Of a stretch of DNA of 64,000 nucleotides, positions 38,279 through 52,266 are shown piece after piece (position 1 is the stretch's first letter; the number at the start of each line of letters is the position of its first letter). The notes beneath the pieces were generated by a model. The model was not told the DNA's origin and ran no database searches. It saw only the letters and a program-made list of their open reading frames with translations. This DNA is from Cornus controversa (Eukaryota > Streptophyta > Magnoliopsida > Cornales > Cornaceae): assembly GCA_026545225.1 (NCBI GenBank), contig CM048847.1:14379835-14443834 (forward strand). Direction: 5' to 3'. A program made the translations under genes and the position numbers.

Positions 38279-41200
38279 CATGGATGAAGATCGGATCGAC
38301 ATGCTCGTCGTTTCTTTGGGACCTTTTGATGGTTTCATTTAGAAAAAAAGTAGCGTACGATTAATATTATGGCAAGACTTCGCTTGGAATGTGGTTTTCT
38401 AATCAAAACAACTCAAATGAAACAAGTTTAAAATGGTTGGTAGCTTACAAATTGTTTCCTTTAGATGTCCAAACGGTCGAATTTGGAACAAAGCACCATA
38501 CCATTGTGATGAAGATCGGATTGACATGTTCGTCACTTCTTTTGGATGCTTTGATGGTCTAATTTGGAAAAAAGAAACTTACGATTCTGATTATGGCACG
38601 ACTTCTCAAGGAATAGGTTTTTGAATCAGAACAACTCAAACAAAACTTGTTTAAAATCCTCGATAGCTTGGGAATTGTTTCTTTTACTTGTCCAGATGGT
38701 TGAAGTTGGCATAGAGCACCATACGGTTGTGATCATTCATGGGTGCAGCATGGAATTACTCTTTTCGATTCAGGACGTCCTGACGGTTGAATTTGGCATA
38801 AAGCAACGTATAATTCTAGGTATGGCACGATTTCACGTGGATTGGACTTTTCGAATCAGGACAAGTCAAACGAAACAAGTTCGAAACCATTGTTGTCATT
38901 CTCTATTCTTCTCGACATCCAGATGGTCAATTCTAGCATAAAGCGCCATACGGTTGTCGTCGTGCCTGATTATTGCAAGCAATTGTTCTTTACGACTCAG
39001 AACAACTCAAACAAACATGGATGAAGATCGGATCGACATGCTCGTCGTTTCTTTGGGACGCTTTGATGGTTTCATTTAGAAAAAAGCAGCGTACGATTAG
39101 TATTATGGCACGACTTCTCTTGGAATGTGGTTTTCTAATCATAACAACTCAAATGAAACAAGTTTAAAATGGTTGTGAGCTTGCTAATTGTTTCCTTTAG
39201 ATGTCCAAACGGTCGAATTTGGAACAAAGCACCATACGGTTGTGATGAAGATCGGATTGACATGTTCGTCACTTCTTTTGGATGCTTTGATGGTCTAATT
39301 TGGAAAAAAGAAACTTACGATTCTGATTATGGCACGACTTCTCAAGGAATGGGTTTTTGAATCAGAACAACTCAAACTAAACTTGTTTGAAATCATCGAT
39401 AGCTTGGGAATTGTTTCTTTTACTTGTCCAGATGGTTGAAGTTGGCATAGAGCACCATACGGTTGTGATCATTCATGGGTGCAGTATGGAATTACTCTTT
39501 TTGATTCAGGAAGTCCTGACGGTTGAATTTGGCATAAAGCAACGTATAATTCTACGTATGGCACGATTTCACATGGATTGGAATTTTCGAATCAGGATAA
39601 GTCAAACGAAACAAGTTCGAAACCGTTGTTGTCATTCTCTATTTTTCTGGACATCTAGATGGTCAATTCTAGCACAAAGCGCCATACGGTTGTCGTCATG
39701 CCTGATTATTGCAAGCAATAGTTCTTTCGACTCAGAACAACTCAAACAGACATGGATGAAGATCGGATCGACATGCTCGTCGTTTCTTTGGGACGCTTTG
39801 ATGGTTTCATTTAGAAAAAAGCAGCGTACGATTACTATTATGGCACGACTTCTCTTGGAATGTGGTTTTCTAATCATAACAACTCAAATGAAACAAGTTT
39901 AAAATGGTTGGTAGCTTGCAAATTGTTTCCTTTAGATGTCCAAACGGTCGAATTTGGAACAAAGCACCATACGGTTGTGATGAAGATCGGATTGACAGGT
40001 TCGTCACTTCTTTTGGATGCTTTGATGGTCTAATTTGGAAAAAAGAAACTTACGATTCTGATTATGACACAACTTCTCAAGCAATGGGGTTTTTGAATCA
40101 GAACAACTGAAACTAAACTTGTTTAAAATCATCGATAGCTTGGGAATTGTTTCTTTTACTTGTCCAGATGGTTGAAGTTGGCATAGAGCACCATACGGTT
40201 GTGATCATTCATGAGTGCAGCAAGGAATTACTCTTTTCGATTCAGGACGTCCTCACGGTCGAATTAGGCATAAAGCAACGTATAATTCTATGTATGGCAT
40301 GATTTCACGTGGATTGGACTTTTCGAATCAGGACAGGTCAAACGAAACAAGTTCAAAACCGTTGTTGTCATTCTCTATTCTTCTAGACATCCAGATGGTC
40401 AATTCTAGCACAAAGCGCGATAAGGTCATGCCTGGTTATTGCAAGGAATTGTTCTTTTCGACTCAGAACAACTCAAAAAAACATGGATGAAGATCGGATC
40501 GACATGCTCGTCGTTTCTTTGGGACCCTTTGATGGTTTCATTTAGAAAAAAGTAGCGTACGATTAATATTATGGCAAGACTTCTCTTGGAATGTGGTTTT
40601 CTAATCAAAACAACTCAAATGAAACAAGTTTAAAATGGTTGGTAGCTTACAAATTGTTTCCTTTAGATGTCCAAACGGTCGAATTTGGAACAAAGCACCA
40701 TACGATTGTGATGAAGATCGGATTGACATGTTCGTCACTTCTTTTGGATGCTTTGATGGTCTAATTTGGAAAAAAGAAACTTACGATTCTGATTATGGCA
40801 CGACTTCTCAAGGAATAGGTTTTTGAATCAGAACAACTCAAACAAAACTTGTTTAAAATCCTCGATAGCTTGGGAATTGTTTCTTTTACTTGTCCAGATG
40901 GTTGAAGTTGGCATAGAGCACCATACGGTTGTGATCATTCATGGGTGCAGCATAGAATTACTCTTTTCGATTCAGGACGTCCTGACGGTTGAATTTGGCA
41001 TAAAGCAACGTATAATTCTAGGTATGGCACGATTTCACGTGGATTGGACTTTTCGAATCAGGACAAGTCAAACGAAACAAGTTCGAAACCGTTGTTGTCA
41101 TTCTCTATTCTTCTGGACATCCAGATGGTCAGTTCTAGCACAAAGCGCCATACGGTTGTCGTCATGCCTGATTATTACAAGCGATAGTTTTTTTGACTCA

Positions 41201-41951
41201 GAACAACTCAAACAAACATGGATGAAGATCGGATCGACATGCTCGTCGTTTCTTTGGGACGCTTTGACGGTTTCATTTAGAAAAAAGTAGCGTACGATTA
41301 GTATTATGGCACGACTTCTCTTGGAATGTGGTTTTCTAATCATAACAACTCAAATGAAACAAGTTTAAAATGGTTGGTAGCTTACAAATTGTTTCCTTTA
41401 GATGTCCAAACGGTCGAATTTGGAACAAAGCACCATACCATTGTGATGAAGATCGGATTGACATGTTCGTCACTTCTTTTGGATGCTTTGATGGTCTAAT
41501 TTGGAAAAAAGAAACTTACGATTCTGATTATGGCACGACTTCTCAAGGAATAGGTTTTTGAATCAGAACAACTCAAACAAAACTTGTTTAAAATCCTCGA
41601 TAGCTTGGGAATTGTTTCTTTTACTTGTCCAGATGGTTGAAGTTGGCATAGAGCACCATACGGTTGTGATCATTCATGGGTGCAGCATGGAATTACTCTT
41701 TTCGATTCAGGACGTCCTGACGGTTGAATTTGGCATAAAGCAACGTATAATTCTAGGTATGGCACGATTTCACGTGGATTGGACTTTTCGAATCAGGACA
41801 AGTCAAACGAAACAAGTTCGAAACCGTTGTTGTCATTCTCTATTTTTCTGGACATCCAGATGGTCAGTTCTAGCACAAAGCGCCATACGGTTGTCGTCAT
41901 GCCTGATTATTACAAGCGATAGTTTTTTTGACTCAGAACAACTCAAACAAA
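38279..41951 (+). repeat. Five-unit block (3673 bp)
   Basis: Units start at 38279 (U5 head with U2 end, chimeric, 737 bp including an extra A in an A7 tract at 38343-38349), 39016 (U3), 39751 (U4, 731 bp, with the GCGCGATAAGG deletion), 40482 (U5) and 41217 (U6-like with CACCATACCATTG). Confidence 0.85.
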
Positions 41952-44900
41952 CATGGATGAAGATCGGATCGACATGCTCGTCGTTTCTTTGGGACGCTTT
42001 GATGGTTTCATTTAGAAAAAAGTAGCGTACGATTAGTATTATGGCACGACTTCTCTTGGAATGTGGTTTTCTAATCATAACAACTCAAATGAAACAAGTT
42101 TAAAATGGTTGGTAGCTTGCAAATTGTTTCCTTTAGATGTCCAAACCGGTCGAATTTGGAACCAAGCACCATACGGTTGTGATGAAGATCGGATTGACAT
42201 GTTCGTCACTTCTTTTGGATGCTTTGATGGTCTAATTTGGAAAAAAGAAACTTACGATTCTGATTATGACACAACTTCTCAAGGAATGGGGTTTTTGAAT
42301 CAGAACAACTGAAACTAAACTTGTTTAAAATCATCGATAGCTTGGGAATTGTTTCTTTTACTTGTCCAGATGGTTGAAGTTGGCATAGAGCACCATACGG
42401 TTGTGATCATTCATGAGTGCAGCAAGGAATTACTCTTTTCGATTCAGGACGTCCTCACGGTCGAATTAGGCATAAAGCAACGTATAATTCTATGTATGGC
42501 ACGATTTCACGTTGATTGGACTTTTCAAATCCGGACAGGTCGAACGAAACAAGTTCAAAACCGTTGTTGTCATTCTCTATTCTTCTAGACATCCAGATGG
42601 TCAATTCTAGCACAAAGCACCATACGGTTATGGTCATGCCTGGTTATTGCAAGGAATTGTTCTTTTCGACTCAGAACAACTCAAAAAAACATGGATGAAG
42701 ATCGGATCGACATGCTCGTCCTTTCTTTGGGACCCTTTGATGGTTTCATTTAGAAAAAAGTAGCGTACGATTAGTAGTATGGCACGACTTCTCTTGGAAT
42801 GTGGTTTTTCAATCAAAACAACTCAAATGAAACAAGTTTAAAATGGTTGTGAGCTTGCAAATTATTTCCTTTAGATGTCCAAACGGTCGAAATTGGAACA
42901 AAGCACCATACGGTTGTGATGAAGGTCGGATTGACATGTTCGTCACTTCTTTTGGATGCTTTGATGGTCTAATTTGGAAAAAAGAAACTTACGATTCTGA
43001 TTACGACATGACTTCTCAAGGAATGGGGTTTTTGAATCTAAACAACTCAAACAAAACTTGTTTAAAATCATCGATAGCTTGGGAATTGTTTCTTTTACTT
43101 TTCCAGATGGTTGAAGTTGGCATAGAGCACCATACGGTTGTGATCATTCGTGAGTGCAGCAAGGAATTACTATTTTTGATTCAGGACGTCCTGATGGTTG
43201 AATTTGGCATAAAGCAATGTATAATTCTAGGTATGGCACGATTTCACGTGGATTGGGACTTTTCGAATCAGGACAAGTCAAACGAAACAAGTTCGAAACC
43301 ATTGTTGTCATTCTCTATTCTTCTGGACATCCAGATGGTCAATTCTAGCATAAAGCGCCATACGGTTGTCGTCGTGCCTGATTATTGCAAGCAATTGTTC
43401 TTTACGACTCAGAACAACTCAAACAAACATGGATGAAGATCGGATCGACATGCTCGTCGTTTCTTTGGGACGCTTTGATGGTTTCATTTAGAAAAAAGCA
43501 GCGTACGATTAGTATTATGGCACGACTTCTCTTGGAATGTGGTTTTCTAATCATAACAACTCAAATGAAACAAGTTTAAAATGGTTGTGAGCTTGCTAAT
43601 TGTTTCCTTTAGATGTCCAAACGGTCGAATTTGGAACAAAGCACCATACGGTTGTGATTAAGATCGGATTGACATGTTCGTCACTTCTTTTGGATGCTTT
43701 GATGGTCTAATTTGGAAAAAAGAAACTTACGATTCTGATTATGGCACGACTTCTCAAGGAATTGGTTTTTGAATCAGAACAACTCAAACTAAACTTGTTT
43801 GAAATCATCGACAGCTTGGGAATTGTTTCTTTTACTTGTCCAGATGGTTGAAGTTGGCATAGAGCACCATACGGTTGTGATCATTCATGGGTGCAGTATG
43901 GAATTACTCTTTTTGATTCAGGAAGTCCTGACGGTTGAATTTGGCATAAAGCAACGTATAATTCTACGTATGGCACGATTTCACATGGATTGGAATTTTC
44001 GAATTAGGACAAGTCAAACGAAACAAGTTCGAAACCGTTGTTGTCATTCTCTATTTTTCTGGACATCTAGATGGTCAATTCTAGCACAAAGCGCCATACG
44101 GTTGTCGTCATGCCTGATTATTGCAAGCAATAGTTATTTCGACTCAGAACAACTCAAACAGACATGGATGAAGATCGGATCGACATGCTCATCGTTTCTT
44201 TGGGACGCTTTGATGGTTTCATTTAGAAAAATGCAGCGTACGATTACTATTATGGCACGACTTCTCTTGGAATGTGGTTTTCTAATCATAACAACTCAAA
44301 TGAAACAAGTTTAAAATGGTTGGTAGCTTGCAAATTGTTTCCTTTAGATGTCGAAACGGTCGAATTTGGAACAAAGCACCATACGGTTGTGATGAAGATC
44401 GGATTGACAGGTTCGTCACTTCTTTTGGATGCTTTGATGGTCTAATTTGGAAAAAAGAAACTTACGATTCTGATTATGACACAACTTCTCAAGGAATGGG
44501 GTTTTTGAATCAGAACAACTGAAACTAAACTTGTTTAAAATCATCGATAGCTTGGGAATTGTTTCTTTTACTTGTCCAGATGGTTGAAGTTGGCATAGAG
44601 CACCATACGGTTGTGATCATTCATGAGTGCAGCAAGGAATTACTCTTTTCGATTCAGGACGTCCTCACGGTCGAATTAGGCATAAAGCAACGTATAATTC
44701 TATGTATGGCACGATTTCACGTTGATTGGACTTTTCGAATCCGGACAGGTCGAACGAAACAAGTTCAAAACCGTTGTTGTCATTCTCTATTCTTCTAGAC
44801 ATCCAGATGGTCAATTCTAGCACAAAGCACCATACGGTTATGGTCATGCCTGGTTATTGCAAGGAATTGTTCTTTTCGACTCAGAACAACTCAAAAAAAC

Positions 44901-45634
44901 ATGGATGAAGATCGGATCGACATGCTCGTCGTTTCTTTGGGACCTTTTGATGGTTTCATTTAGAAAAAAGTAGCGTACGATTAATATTATGGCAAGACTT
45001 CGCTTGGAATGTGGTTTTCTAATCAAAACAAGTCAAATGAAACAAGTTTAAAATGGTTGGTAGCTTACAAATTGTTTCCTTTAGATGTCCAAACGGTCGA
45101 ATTTGGAACAAAGCACCATACGATTGTGATGAAGATCGGATTGACATGTTCGTCACTTCTTTTGGATGCTTTGATGGTCTAATTTGGAAAAAAGAAACTT
45201 ACGATTCTGATTATGGCACGACTTCTCAAGGAATAGGTTTTTGAATCAGAACAACTCAAACAAAACTTGTTTAAAATCCTCGATAGCTTGGGAATTGTTT
45301 CTTTTACTTGTCCAGATGGTTGAAGTTGGCATAGAGCACCATACGGTTGTGATCATTCATGGGTGCAGCATGGAATTACTCTTTTCGATTCAGGACGTCC
45401 TGACGGTTGAATTTGGCATAAAGCAACGTATAATTCTAGGTATGGCACGATTTCACGTGGATTGGACTTTTCGAATCAGGACAAGTCAAACGAAACAAGT
45501 TCGAAACCGTTGTTGTCATTCTCTATTTTTCTGGACATCCAGATGGTCAGTTCTAGCACAAAGCGCCATACGGTTGTCGTCATGCCTGATTATTACAAGC
45601 GATAGTTTTTTTGACTCAGAACAACTCAAACAAA
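41952..45634 (+). repeat. Five-unit block containing the hybrid (3683 bp)
   Basis: Units start at 41952 (U1), 42690 (U2), 43428 (U3), 44163 (U4/U1 hybrid) and 44900 (U5/U6). The stretch from 42690 to about 44840 recurs at an offset of 3682 from 46372, sharing GATTAAGATCGG, ATTCGTGAGTGC, AGTTATTTCGAC and AAAAATGCAGC variants. Confidence 0.85.
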
Positions 45635-46371
45635 CATGGATGAAGATCGGATCGACATGCTCGTCGTTTCTTTGGGACGCTTTGATGGTTTGATTTAGAA
45701 AAAAGTAGCGTACGATTAGTATTATGGCACGACTTCTCTTGGAATGTGGTTTTCTAATCATAACAACTCAAATGAAACAAGTTTAAAATGGTTGGTAGCT
45801 TGCAAATTGTTTCCTTTAGATGTCCAAACGGTCGAATTTGGAACCAAGCACCATACGGTTGTGATGAAGATCGGATTGACATGTTCGTCACTTCTTTTGG
45901 ATGCTTTGATGGTCTAATTTGGAAAAAAGAAACTTACGATTCTGATTATGACACAACTTCTCAAGGAATGGGGTTTTTGAATCAGAACAACTGAAACTAA
46001 ACTTGTTTAAAATCATCGATAGCTTGGGAATTGTTTCTTTTACTTGTCTAGATGGTTGAACTTGGCATAGAGCACCATACGGTTGTGATCATTCATGAGT
46101 GCAGCAAGGAATTACTCTTTTCGATTCAGGACATCCTCACGGTCGAATTAGGCATAAAGCAACGTATAATTCTATGTATGGCACGATTTCACGTTGATTG
46201 GACTTTTCGAATCCGGACAGGTCGAACGAAACAAGTTCAAAACCGTTGTTGTCATTCTCTATTCTTCTAGACATCCAGATGGTCAATTCTAGCACAAAGC
46301 ACCATACGGTTATGGTCATGCCTGGTTATTGCAAGGAATTGTTCTTTTCGACTCAGAACAACTCAAAAAAA
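45635..46371 (+). repeat. Single U1 unit between HOR domains (737 bp)
   Basis: U1 by GAACCAAGC and its CTCAAAAAAACATGG end, but with GATGTCCAAACGGTC instead of the AACCGGTC form, and private changes CTTGTCTAGATGG near 46047 and GGACATCCTC near 46130. It is the last true U1 unit seen; everything to the right is trimer. Confidence 0.82.
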
Positions 46372-48581
46372 CATGGATGAAGATCGGATCGACATGCTCG
46401 TCCTTTCTTTGGGACCCTTTGATGGTTTCATTTAGAAAAAAGTAGCGTACGATTAGTAGTATTGCACGACTTCTCTTGGAATGTGGTTTTTCAATCAAAA
46501 CAACTCAAATGAAACAAGTTTAAAATGGTTGTGAGCTTGCAAATTATTTCCTTTAGATGTCCAAACGGTCGAAATTGGAACAAAGCACCATACGGTTGTG
46601 ATGAAGGTCGGATTGACATGTTCGTCACTTCTTTTGGATGCTTTGATGGTCTAATTTGGAAAAAAGAAACTTACGATTCTGATTACGACACGACTTCTCA
46701 AGGAATGGGGTTTTTGAATCTAAACAACTCAAACAAAACTTGTTTAAAATCATCGATAGCTTGAGAATTGTTTCTTTTACTTTTCCAGATGGTTGAAGTT
46801 GGCATAGAGCACCATACGGTTGTGATCATTCGTGAGTGCAGCAAGGAATTACTATTTTTGATTCAGGACGTCCTGATGGTTGAATTTGGCATAAAGCAAT
46901 GTATAATTCTAAGTATGGCACGATTTCACGTGGATTGGGACTTTTCGAATCAGGACAAGTCAAACGAAACAAGTTCGAAACCATTGTTGTCATTCTCTAT
47001 TCTTCAGGACATCCAGATGGTCAATTCTAGCATAAAGCACCATACGGTTGTCGTCGTGCCTGATTATTGCAAGCAATTGTTCTTTACGACTCAGAACAAC
47101 TCAAACAAACATGGATGAAGATCGGATCGACATGCTCGTCATTTCTTTGGGACGCTTTGATGGTTTCATTTAGAAAAAAGCAGCGTACGATTAGTATTAT
47201 GGCACGACTTCTCTTGGAATGTGGTTTTCTAATCATAACAACTCAAATGAAACAAGTTTAAAATGGTTGTGAGCTTGCTAATTAATTCCTTTAGATGTCC
47301 AAACGGTCGAATTTGGAACAAAGCACCATACGGTTGTGATTAAGATCGGATTGACATGTTCGTCACTTCTTTTGGATGCTTTGATGGTCTAATTTGGAAA
47401 AAAGAAACTTACGATTCTGATTATGGCACGACTTCTCAAGGAATTGGTTTTTGAATCAGAACAACTCAAACTAAACTTGTTTGAAATCATCGACAGCTTG
47501 GGAATTGTTTCTTTTACTTGTCCAGATGGTTGAAGTTGGCATAGAGCACCATACGGTTGTGATCATTCATGGGTGCAGTATGGAATTACTCTTTTTGATT
47601 CAGGAAGTCCTGACGGTTGAATTTGGCATAAAGCAACGTATAATTCTACGTATGGCACGATTTCACATGGATTGGAATTTTCGAATCAGGACAAGTCAAA
47701 CGAAACAAGTTCGAAACCGTTGTTGTCATTCTCTATTTTTCTGGACATCTAGATGGTCAATTCTAGCACAAAGCGCCATACGGTTGTCGTCATGCCTGAT
47801 TATTGCAAGCAATAGTTATTTCGACTCAGAACAACTCAAACAGACATGGATGAAGATCGGATCGACATGCTCGTCGTTTCTTTGGGACGCTTTGATGGTT
47901 TCATTTAGAAAAATGCAGCGTACGATTACTATTATGGCACGACTTCTCTTGGAATGTGGTTTTCTAATCATAACAACTCAAATGAAACAAGTTTAAAATG
48001 GTTGGTAGCTTGCAAATTGTTTCCTTTAGATGTCGAAACGGTCGAATTTGGAACAAAGCACCATACGGTTGTGATGAAGATCGGATTGACAGGTTCGTCA
48101 CTTCTTTTGGATGCTTTGATGGTCTAATTTGGAAAAAAGAAACTTACGATTCTGATTATGACACAACTTCTCAAGGAATGGGGTTTTTGAATCAGAACAA
48201 CTGAAACTAAACTTGTTTAAAATCATCGATAGCTTGGGAATTGTTTCTTTTACTTGTCCAGATGGTTGAAGTTGGCATAGAGCACCATACGGTTGTGATC
48301 ATTCATGAGTGCAGCAAGGAATTACTCTTTTCGATTCAGGACGTCCTCACGGTCGAATTAGGCATAAAGCAACGTATAATTCTATGTATGGCACGATTTC
48401 ACGTTGATTGGACTTTTCGAATCCGGACAGGTCGAACGAAACAAGTTCAAAACCGTTGTTGTCATTCGCTATTCTTCTAGACATCCAGATGGTCAATTCT
48501 AGCACAAAGCACCATACGGTTATGGTCATGCCTGGTTATTGCAAGGAATTGTTCTTTTCGACTCAGAACAACTCAAAAAAA
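46372..48581 (+). repeat. Three-unit HOR, trimer T1 (2210 bp)
   Basis: Units start at 46372 (U2), 47110 (U3) and 47845 (U4/U1 hybrid). Markers: ATTCGTGAGTGC in U2, AATTAATTCC and GATTAAGATCGG in U3, AAAAATGCAGC in the hybrid. Confidence 0.9.
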
Positions 48582-50791
48582 CATGGATGAAGATCGGATC
48601 GACATGCTCGTCCTTTCTTTGGGACCCTTTGATGGTTTCATTTAGAAAAAAGTAGCGTACGATTAGTAGTATGGCACGACTTCTGTTGGAATGTGGTTTT
48701 TCAATCAAAACAACTCAAATGAAACAAGTTTAAAATGGTTGTTAGCTTGTAAATTATTTCCTTTAGACGTCCAAACGGTCGAAATTGGAACAAAGCACCA
48801 TACGGTTGTGATGAAGGTCGGATTGACATGTTCGTCACTTCTTTTGGATGCTTTGATGGTCTAATTTGGAAAAAAGAAACTTACGATTCTGATTATGACA
48901 CGACTTCTCAAGGAATGGGGTTTTTGAATCTAAACAACTCAAACAAAACTTGTTTAAAATCATCGATAGCTTGGGAATTGTTTCTTTTACTTTTCCAGAT
49001 GGTTGAAGTTGGCATAGAGCACCATACGGTTGTGATCATTCATGAGTGCAGCAAGGAATTACTATTTTTGATTCAGGACGTCCTGATGGTTGAATTTGGC
49101 ATAAAGCAATGTATAATTCTAAGTATGGCACGATTTCACGTGGATTGGGACTTTTCGAATCAGGACAAGTCAAACGAAACAAGTTCGAAACCATTGTTGT
49201 CATTCTCTATTCTTCTGGACATCCAGATGGTCAATTCTAGCATAAAGCGCCATACGGTTGTCGTCGTGCCTGATTATTGCAAGCAATTGTTCTTTACGAC
49301 TCAGAACAACTCAAACAAACATGGATGAAGATCGGATCGACATGCTCGTCGTTTCTTTGGGACGCTTTGATGGTTTCATTTAGAAAAAAGCAGCGTACGA
49401 TTAGTATTATGGCACGACTTCTCTTGGAATGTGGTTTTCTAATCATAACAACTCAAATGAAACAAGTTTAAAATGGTTGTGAGCTTGCTAATTGTTTCCT
49501 TTAGATGTCCAAACGGTCGAATTTGGAACAAAGCACCATACGGTTGTGATGAAGATCGGATTGACATGTTCGTCACTTCTTTTGGATGCTTTGATGGTCT
49601 AATTTGGAAAAAAGAAACTTACGATTCTGATTATGGCACGACTTCTCAAGGAATGGGTTTTTGAATCAGAACAACTCAAACTAAACTTGTTTGAAATCAT
49701 CGATAGCTTGGGAATTGTTTCTTTTACTTGTCCAGATGGTTGAAGTTGGCATAGAGCACCATACGGTTGTGATCATTCATGGGTGCAGTATGGAATTACT
49801 CTTTTTGATTCAGGAAGTCCTGACGGTTGAATTTGGCATAAAGCAACGTATAATTCTACGTATGGCACGATTTCACATGGATTGGAATTTTCGAATCAGG
49901 ACAAGTCAAACGAAACAAGTTCGAAACCGTTGTTGTCATTCTCTATTTTTCTGGACATCTAGATGGTCAATTCTAGCACAAAGCGCCATACGGTTGTCGT
50001 CATGCCTGATTATTGCAAGCAATAGTTATTTCGACTCAGAACAACTCAAACAGACATGGATGAAGATCGGATCGACATGCTCGTCGTTTCTTTGGGACGC
50101 TTTGATGGTTTCATTTAGAAAAATGCAGCGTACGATTACTATTATGGCACGACTTCTCTTGGAATGTGGTTTTCTAATCATAACAACTCAAATGAAACAA
50201 GTTTAAAATGGTTGGTAGCTTGCAAATTGTTTCCTTTAGATGTCGAAACGGTCGAATTTGGAACAAAGCACCATACGGTTGTGATGAAGATCGGATTGAC
50301 AGGTTCGTCACTTCTTTTGGATGCTTTGATGGTCTAATTTGGAAAAAAGAAACTTACGATTCTGATTATGACACAACTTCTCAAGGAATGGGGTTTTTGA
50401 ATCAGAACAACTGAAACTAAACTTGTTTAAAATCATCGATAGCTTGGGAATTGTTTCTTTTACTTGTCCAGATGGTTGAAGTTGGCATAGAGCACCATAC
50501 GGTTGTGATCATTCATGAGTGCAGCAAGGAATTACTCTTTTCGATTCAGGACGTCCTCACGGTCGAATTAGGCATAAAGCAACGTATAATTCTATGTATG
50601 GCACGATTTCACGTTGATTGGACTTTTTGAATCCGGACAGGTCGAACGAAACAAGTTCAAAACCGTTGTTGTCATTCGCTATTCTTCTAGACATCCAGAT
50701 GGTCAATTCTAGCACAAAGCACCATACGGTTATGGTCATGCCTGGTTATTGCAAGGAATTGTTCTTTTCGACTCAGAACAACTCAAAAAAA
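48582..50791 (+). repeat. Trimer T2 (2210 bp)
   Basis: Units start at 48582, 49320 and 50055. Its U2 has GTAAATTATTTCC, TTTAGACGTCC and GATTATGACACGAC, shared with trimers to the right of 52267 and not with T1 or T3. Its U3 lacks AATTAATTCC. Confidence 0.9.
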
Positions 50792-52266
50792 CATGGATGA
50801 AGATCGGATCGACATGCTCGTCCTTTCTTTGGGACCCTTTGATGGTTTCATTTAGAAAAAAGTAGCGTACGATTAGTAGTATGGCACGACTTCTGTTGGA
50901 ATGTGGTTTTTCAATCAAAACAACTCAAATGAAACAAGTTTAAAATGGTTGTGAGCTTGCAAATTATTTCCTTTAGATGTCCAAACGGTCGAAATTGGAA
51001 CAAAGCACCATACGGTTGTGATGAAGGTCGGATTGACATGTTCGTCACTTCTTTTGGATGCTTTGATGGTCTAATTTGGAAAAAAGAAACTTACGATTCT
51101 GATTACGACACGACTTCTCAAGGAATGGGGTTTTTGAATCTAAACAACTCAAACAAAACTTGTTTAAAATCATCGATAGCTTGGGAATTGTTTCTTTTAC
51201 TTGTCCAGATGGTTGAAGTTGGCATAGAGCACCATACGGTTGTGATCATTCGTGAGTGCAGCAAGGAATTACTATTTTTGATTCAGGACGTCCTGATGGT
51301 TGAATTTGGCATAAAGCAATGTATAATTCTTAGTATGGCACGATTTCACGTGGATTGGGACTTTTCGAATCAGGACAAGTCAAACGAAACAAGTTCGAAA
51401 CCATTGTTGTCATTCTCTATTCTTCTGGACATCCAGATGGTCAATTCTAGCATAAAGCGCCATACGGTTGTCGTCGTGCCTGATTATTGCAAGCAATTGT
51501 TCTTTACGACTCAGAACAACTCAAACAAACATGGATGAAGATCGGATCGACATGCTCGTCGTTTCTTTGGGACGCTTTGATGGTTTCATTTAGAAAAAAG
51601 CAGCGTACGATTAGTATTATGGCACGACTTCTCTTGGAATGTGGTTTTCTAATCATAACAACTCAAATGAAACAAGTTTAAAATGGTTGTGAGCTTGCTA
51701 ATTAATTCCTTTAGATGTCCAAACGGTCGAATTTGGAACAAAGCACCATACGGTTGTGATTAAGATCGGATTGACATGTTCGTCACTTCTTTTGGATGCT
51801 TTGATGGTCTAATTTGGAAAAAAGAAACTTACGATTCTGATTATGACACAACTTCTCAAGGAATGGGGTTTTTGAATCAGAACAACTGAAACTAAACTTG
51901 TTTAAAATCATCGATAGCTTGGGAATTGTTTCTTTTACTTGTCCAGATGGTTGAAGTTGGCGTAGAGCACCATACGGTTGTGATCATTCATGAGTGCAGC
52001 AAGGAATTACTCTTTTCGATTCAGGACGTCCTCACGGTCGAATTAGGCATAAAGCAACGTATAATTCTATGTATGGCACGATTTCACGTTGATTGGACTT
52101 TTCGAATCCGGACAGGTCAAACGAAACAAGTTCAAAACCGTTGTTGTCATTCTCTATTTTTCTAGACATCCAGATGGTCAGTTCTAGCACAAAGCACCAT
52201 ACGGTTATGGTCATGCCTGGTTAATGCAAGGAATTGTTCTTTTCGACTCAGAACAACTCAAAAAAA
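50792..52266 (+). repeat. Two-unit derivative T3 (1475 bp)
   Basis: Units start at 50792 (U2) and 51530 (U3 head joined to a U4/U1-hybrid end, 737 bp). One unit has been lost by joining U3, after GATTAAGATCGG near 51759, to the TATGACACAAC region of the next unit near 51842. U2 has the T1-like ATTCGTGAGTGC. Confidence 0.88.
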
